This document shows, piece after piece, positions 60,738 to 64,000 of a DNA stretch of 64,000 nucleotides (position 1 is the stretch's first letter; the number at the start of each line of letters is the position of its first letter). A model generated the notes under the pieces. The model was not told where the DNA came from, ran no database searches, and saw only the letters and a list, made by a program, of their open reading frames with translations. The translations under genes and the position numbers were made by a program. This DNA is from Roseiarcus sp963836695 (lineage in GTDB: Bacteria; Pseudomonadota; Alphaproteobacteria; Rhizobiales; Beijerinckiaceae). Location of the stretch: positions 62,001 to 126,000 of the forward strand of contig CAWIKX010000013.1 in assembly GCA_963836695.1 (NCBI GenBank), read 5' to 3'.

Positions 60738-62129
60738 CTACGCCCGCGAAACAAGGCTTTGCTGGCGAAGGCGATCGTATTCCGTCTTGTCTACCGGCGG
60801 CGCGCCGGATTCGCCGAGATTGTTGAGATGGACGCGATAGGTTTCGCGCGCGCTCCAGCACGCGATGGCGGCGATCACTGTGACGCCGAAGGCCAAGGCG
60901 CCGACCGTCAGCGGAACGTTGGCGGAGCCCGGAGGCGCGGCGGCCGCGAAGAGCGCGGGCAGCAACGCCGTCAGCATGGTGCCGACATTCTGGGAGATCG
61001 CCATGCCGGAGACCCGGGCGCGGGTTGGAAAAAGCTCGGGATAGAAACTAGGAAACACCGCGTTATATCCCTGATAGACCACGCCCCACATCAGAATTGA
61101 GAGCGCGAACGCGAGCGGCACGCTTTTGATGCTAATCGCGTAGAGATAGCCGAACGTCATGAGGCCCGCTGCGAGCGAGCCGACAATGATCGGTATACGC
61201 CGGCCGATCCGGTCGGAAAGATCGCCGACGAACGGGATTATGATGATCGCGACGATGTTGCCAACAACCGGGATCCAGAGATAGATGGTCTTGTCCATGC
61301 CGACGCCGTAGGCAGGCTGCACCGCGTAGGCGGCGCCGAAGATTGTCGCCACCACCGGAATGACGTTCATCAGCGACATGCACACGATCCGCAGCATGTC
61401 CGGCCAATGATTGGTCAATGCGTCGACCACCGGGGTCCTCGGCACTTCGCCGTGACCCCGCTCTTCCGTGAACGCGGGCGTCTCTTCCACCTCGCGCCGG
61501 ATAACATATCCGGCGATCAGCACAAGCACGCTCAGCAAGAATGGAATCCGCCAGCCCCAGGCGATGAACGCATCGTTCGACAGTCCGTAGCTCAAAGGGA
61601 GAAAGACTGCTGCCGCCAGGATCTGGCCTGCCTGAACGCCCTGTAGAGTAAAGCTCGCGAAATAACCGCGCCGTCCGAACGGCGCGTGTTCGAGGATCAT
61701 CGAACTCGCGCCCGAAATCTCGCCCGCGACCGCAAATCCCTGAATCAGGCGCAGGATCACGAGCAAAATCGGCGCCCAGGTCCCCACTTGCTTATAGGTT
61801 GGAAGCAGCCCGACCGCCATGGTCGAGAGGCCCATGAGGACGAGGCAGAGGAGGAGCACGTTCCTGCGGCCATGGGTGTCGCCCCAATGGCCGAGCACGA
61901 AGGCGCCGATGGGCCGCGCGACGTATCCGACTCCGTAGGTCGCCAGCGAAGCCACGATGGCGACGGTCGGGCTGCTGGAAGGAAAGAAAATCTGCGGGAA
62001 GACTAGCGAGGCGGCGGTCGCATAGATGAAGAAGTCATAATACTCTAGGGCCGATCCAATCCAGCCGCTGGCAGCCGCGATCTTCGTCTGGCGCCGCCCG
62101 CTTGGTTCGTCCACAATCGCTGCGGTCAT
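60738..62129 (-). CDS. MFS transporter, metabolite:H+ symporter (ShiA-like)
   Basis: A 463-residue inner-membrane carrier with about twelve membrane segments. MHS-family marks: WIGSALEYYDFFIYATAASLVF, FVLGHWGDTHGRRNVLLLCL, GFAVAGEISGASSMILEHAP and a second-half ELFPTRARVSGMAISQNVG. Members carry shikimate, alpha-ketoglutarate or citrate with a proton. Standing between shikimate dehydrogenase and the lig genes, uptake of shikimate or protocatechuate is the likely role. A hairpin CGCGCCG-CGTCT-CGGCGCG follows the gene. Confidence 0.9.
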   Translation of the reverse strand: MTAAIVDEPSGRRQTKIAAASGWIGSALEYYDFFIYATAASLVFPQIFFPSSSPTVAIVASLATYGVGYVARPIGAFVLGHWGDTHGRRNVLLLCLVLMGLSTMAVGLLPTYKQVGTWAPILLVILRLIQGFAVAGEISGASSMILEHAPFGRRGYFASFTLQGVQAGQILAAAVFLPLSYGLSNDAFIAWGWRIPFLLSVLVLIAGYVIRREVEETPAFTEERGHGEVPRTPVVDALTNHWPDMLRIVCMSLMNVIPVVATIFGAAYAVQPAYGVGMDKTIYLWIPVVGNIVAIIIIPFVGDLSDRIGRRIPIIVGSLAAGLMTFGYLYAISIKSVPLAFALSILMWGVVYQGYNAVFPSFYPELFPTRARVSGMAISQNVGTMLTALLPALFAAAAPPGSANVPLTVGALAFGVTVIAAIACWSARETYRVHLNNLGESGAPPVDKTEYDRLRQQSLVSRA

Positions 62130-62160
62130 CGGTTCCTCCCTGTTTTGCTCGTCGCCGTTT

Positions 62161-62994
62161 CTAGTAATCGATCTCCGCGACCTCTCTTAGCTCCGAAGGC
62201 GCCGCTGACGGGAAGCCGAAGAATTCGAGGTAGGCTGGGATCTGCTCGAACAGCATGTCGATCCCGATTTGCGTCTCGCATCCCCGCGCTCGCGCGGCTG
62301 CGAGGAACGCCGTTGTCTCCTGCTTCATCACCACTTCGCCGACATAGGTCGATGGCGTAAGCCGCGAGACGTCGAGAGGCATCGGATCGCCACCCTTCAT
62401 TCCCAGCGGCGTTGCATTCACGACTACATCGAACCCGCTAGGGTCGTTCGACCCAAGCGAAACCTTGAGATGAGGATAGTTCTGCGCAAGGCGCTCGGCC
62501 AGCGTATTCATCGCGGGGGCGTTGACGTCATAGACCGCGATCTCCGCGGCTCCCGCCGCCGCTGAGGAGGCGGCGATCGCCGACCCCACTCCGCCAGATC
62601 CGACGACAAGCACCCTCCGGCCGCCGAGCGAACGTCCGCGGCGCGAAACACCGCGGACGAAGCCCGCTCCGTCGAACATGTCGCCGATGAGACGGCCCTG
62701 GTGGTCTCGGCGGACAGCGTTGCAGGAGCCCGCGACTTTGACCGCAGTGGACACGTCGTCGAGGAAGGCAATGACGGAGACCTTGTGCGGCATGGTGATG
62801 AGCGCGCCGTGGAAGTTCGTAAAGCGGCAGATTTCCGGAAAGGCATCGCCAAAGTTTTCGGTCCGAACGCCAAGCGGCACCACAGCGGCGTTTATCCCGT
62901 GCTTCGCGAACCACGGGTTATAGATCATCGACGACTTGAACGTCGTCGTGGGATAGCCGAGATGAGTGATGAGCCTCGTGTCCCCGTTCAGCAT
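62161..62994 (-). CDS. aroE: Shikimate (quinate/shikimate) dehydrogenase
   Basis: A 277-residue AroE-type enzyme: MIYNPWFAKHGINAAVVPLG, GALITMPHKVSVIAFLDDV (catalytic Lys), VGSGGVGSAIAASSAAAGAA (cofactor motif), VVNATPLGMKGGDPMP and an Asp/Gln-containing C-terminus (GIDMLFEQIPAYLEFFG). It interconverts shikimate and 3-dehydroshikimate. Being in a catabolic operon with the dehydratase, it most likely runs in the oxidative direction, as QuiB/QsuD-type paralogues do, rather than serving aromatic amino acid synthesis. Confidence 0.9.
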   Translation of the reverse strand: MLNGDTRLITHLGYPTTTFKSSMIYNPWFAKHGINAAVVPLGVRTENFGDAFPEICRFTNFHGALITMPHKVSVIAFLDDVSTAVKVAGSCNAVRRDHQGRLIGDMFDGAGFVRGVSRRGRSLGGRRVLVVGSGGVGSAIAASSAAAGAAEIAVYDVNAPAMNTLAERLAQNYPHLKVSLGSNDPSGFDVVVNATPLGMKGGDPMPLDVSRLTPSTYVGEVVMKQETTAFLAAARARGCETQIGIDMLFEQIPAYLEFFGFPSAAPSELREVAEIDY

Positions 62995-63049
62995 CCCCGC
63001 TACGTTCCCATGAGAGGGCTCGGAATCGCCGGCGCGTAACGCTCAACGT

Positions 63050-64000
63050 TCATTCGAATTCGATCTCCGCGCGTTTATCCGCGTCGGCCAGGCTCGCCTG
63101 CGCTGCGAGCCGGACGGGCGTGTTGGCGGCGCCGAACAGCTCGTAATTGTGGCGCTCAACAATCTCAAAGAAAAAGCGGTTCTGGAAAGTGCGGGTGTAG
63201 ATGTGGAAGAACTCCCCGTCCTTGACGCGGTCATAGAGCACGCCGAGCGCACGCATACGGACGAGCTGATCGGGGGGATCTCGAATCGAGTAGAGAGATC
63301 GTCGTAGTAATTGTCCGGTATCGGCAGGAAAGTGACGCCGCTCGCCTTCGCCGCTTCTACGGCGGCGAAGATGTCATCCGTCGAAAGCGCAATCTGCTGG
63401 AAGCCGGCGCCGCCGAAGGCGTCAAGAAACCGCGAGACGCCGGTTGCGCCACCCTCTCCAATGTTGAGCGCGATGCGCAATTGGCCGTTCGGGCTGCGCA
63501 GCAGGCGGCTGAAGAAGGCGCCGTGCGGATCGGCCACCTCGACCTGCGGCTGCGGCTCTAGCCCGAGCGCGGCGCCATAGAACAGCGACCAAGTCAGGAA
63601 CTCGCCGCGACGCACGACATTGGAGAGATGGTCGACCTTGCGTAACTTGCCCTCCGGGCCGAGCGGCGCGACAGGGACGAAATCATCGCGCCAGGCAGGG
63701 TCGCCCGAGTCGATGAAATAGATAAGACTGCCCTCGACCCCAGCGACCGCAGGCAATGTCGCTTCTCCGGGACCGATCTTGCCGACATAGCTGTGACACT
63801 CGAGCGCGGTCGCGCGCTCGAGCGCGCTCTCGACGGAATCGACTCTCAGCGCGATCGCGCACACCGACGGGCCGTGCAGGAGCGAAAACGAATGGGCGAA
63901 GCCCTCCCGCTCTCTGTTGAGGATGAGGTTGATCTCGCCCTGCGAAAAGAGAGCGACATCCTTCGAACGGTGCCGGGCGGCGCAGCGGAAGCCGATGCCC
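63050..64000 (-). pseudogene. 3-dehydroshikimate dehydratase (QsuB-like), partial, frameshift near C-terminus
   Basis: The visible part is the C-terminal HPPD-like domain of a two-domain dehydratase that makes protocatechuate from 3-dehydroshikimate; the N-terminal sugar-isomerase-like catalytic domain is outside the window. Seen: VALFSQGEINLILNREREGF, VDHLSNVVRRGEFLTWSLFY and IALSTDDIFAAVEAAKASGV. At a C run (63272-63277) one base appears missing after STRFEIP; the next frame gives PDQLVRMRALGVLYDRVKDG, FFFEIVERHNYELFGAANTP to the stop at 63050. It is the first of the catabolic operon genes in this window. Confidence 0.82.

Overview
The window reads as chromosomal DNA of an alphaproteobacterium, most likely of the order Hyphomicrobiales (Rhizobiales). 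The clearest evidence is a circularly permuted, two-piece tmRNA gene (40870-41135, minus) whose tag reads ANDNYAPVALAA, an arrangement typical of Alphaproteobacteria. HspQ, IalB-type, EipA/DUF1134, DUF1344, MocR and Tad-type proteins, and short palindromic repeats of a kind common in rhizobial genomes, fit this. I cannot name a genus from the sequence alone.

Layout. 1-4.6 kb: a ribose-type sugar ABC transporter (permease, double ATPase, binding protein) with its LacI regulator and a strong tandem operator. 5-8.4 kb: tRNA-Arg, a dienelactone-hydrolase-like enzyme, an apparently Tat-exported PCMT-like protein, a small DUF1344 protein and a frameshifted DUF4105 gene. 8.6-16.3 kb: a complete CUT1 ABC transporter (two permeases, frameshifted binding protein, ATPase) beside a class III aminotransferase and a MocR regulator. 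16.7-19.2 kb: an intact IS1595-family element with 25-bp ends and an 8-bp target duplication; besides the transposase it carries two small proteins, a tRNA-Thr-like gene with a hairpin inside its D-loop, and a run of hairpins. 19.3-24.1 kb: a DegT aminotransferase with a branched-chain-amino-acid-type ABC transporter lacking a binding protein. 24.2-30.4 kb: galE, galU and kdsD (nucleotide sugar and Kdo supply) and a large PEP-CTERM protein. 30.7-40.8 kb: tRNA-Ser and a catabolic cluster (two SDRs, a CUT1 transporter without ATPase, CutC, RidA-like, amidohydrolase, unknown TIM-barrel-like protein), then an NTF2-like protein divergent from a MarR regulator. 40.9-45.9 kb: tmRNA, TadG-like protein, CitE-like lyase, HspQ, IalB. 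46-58 kb: a stretch rich in broken genes (YejA-like binding protein, HpaI-type aldolase, EipA, LigJ, a recQ remnant, DUF1194, an aspartate aminotransferase) with an IS1182-family insertion. 58-64 kb: a minus-strand operon for shikimate to protocatechuate to 4,5-ring cleavage: 3-dehydroshikimate dehydratase, shikimate dehydrogenase, MFS transporter, ligI remnant, ligA, ligB, ligC.

How the genes work together. The last operon is the most coherent: uptake and oxidation of shikimate, dehydration to protocatechuate, LigAB extradiol cleavage and LigC dehydrogenation. The next step, LigI lactonase, survives only as a 60-residue tail; LigJ lies 7 kb away beyond an IS. Ten otherwise well-conserved genes are broken by single-base indels, about half of them in G/C runs, so sequencing error and real decay must be separated before the pathway is called dead.

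The most novel-looking items are the IS1595 element with its tRNA-like and structured-RNA cargo, and a three-copy dispersed element with a conserved head followed by a hairpin whose sequence differs between copies while its 8-nt loop size does not.
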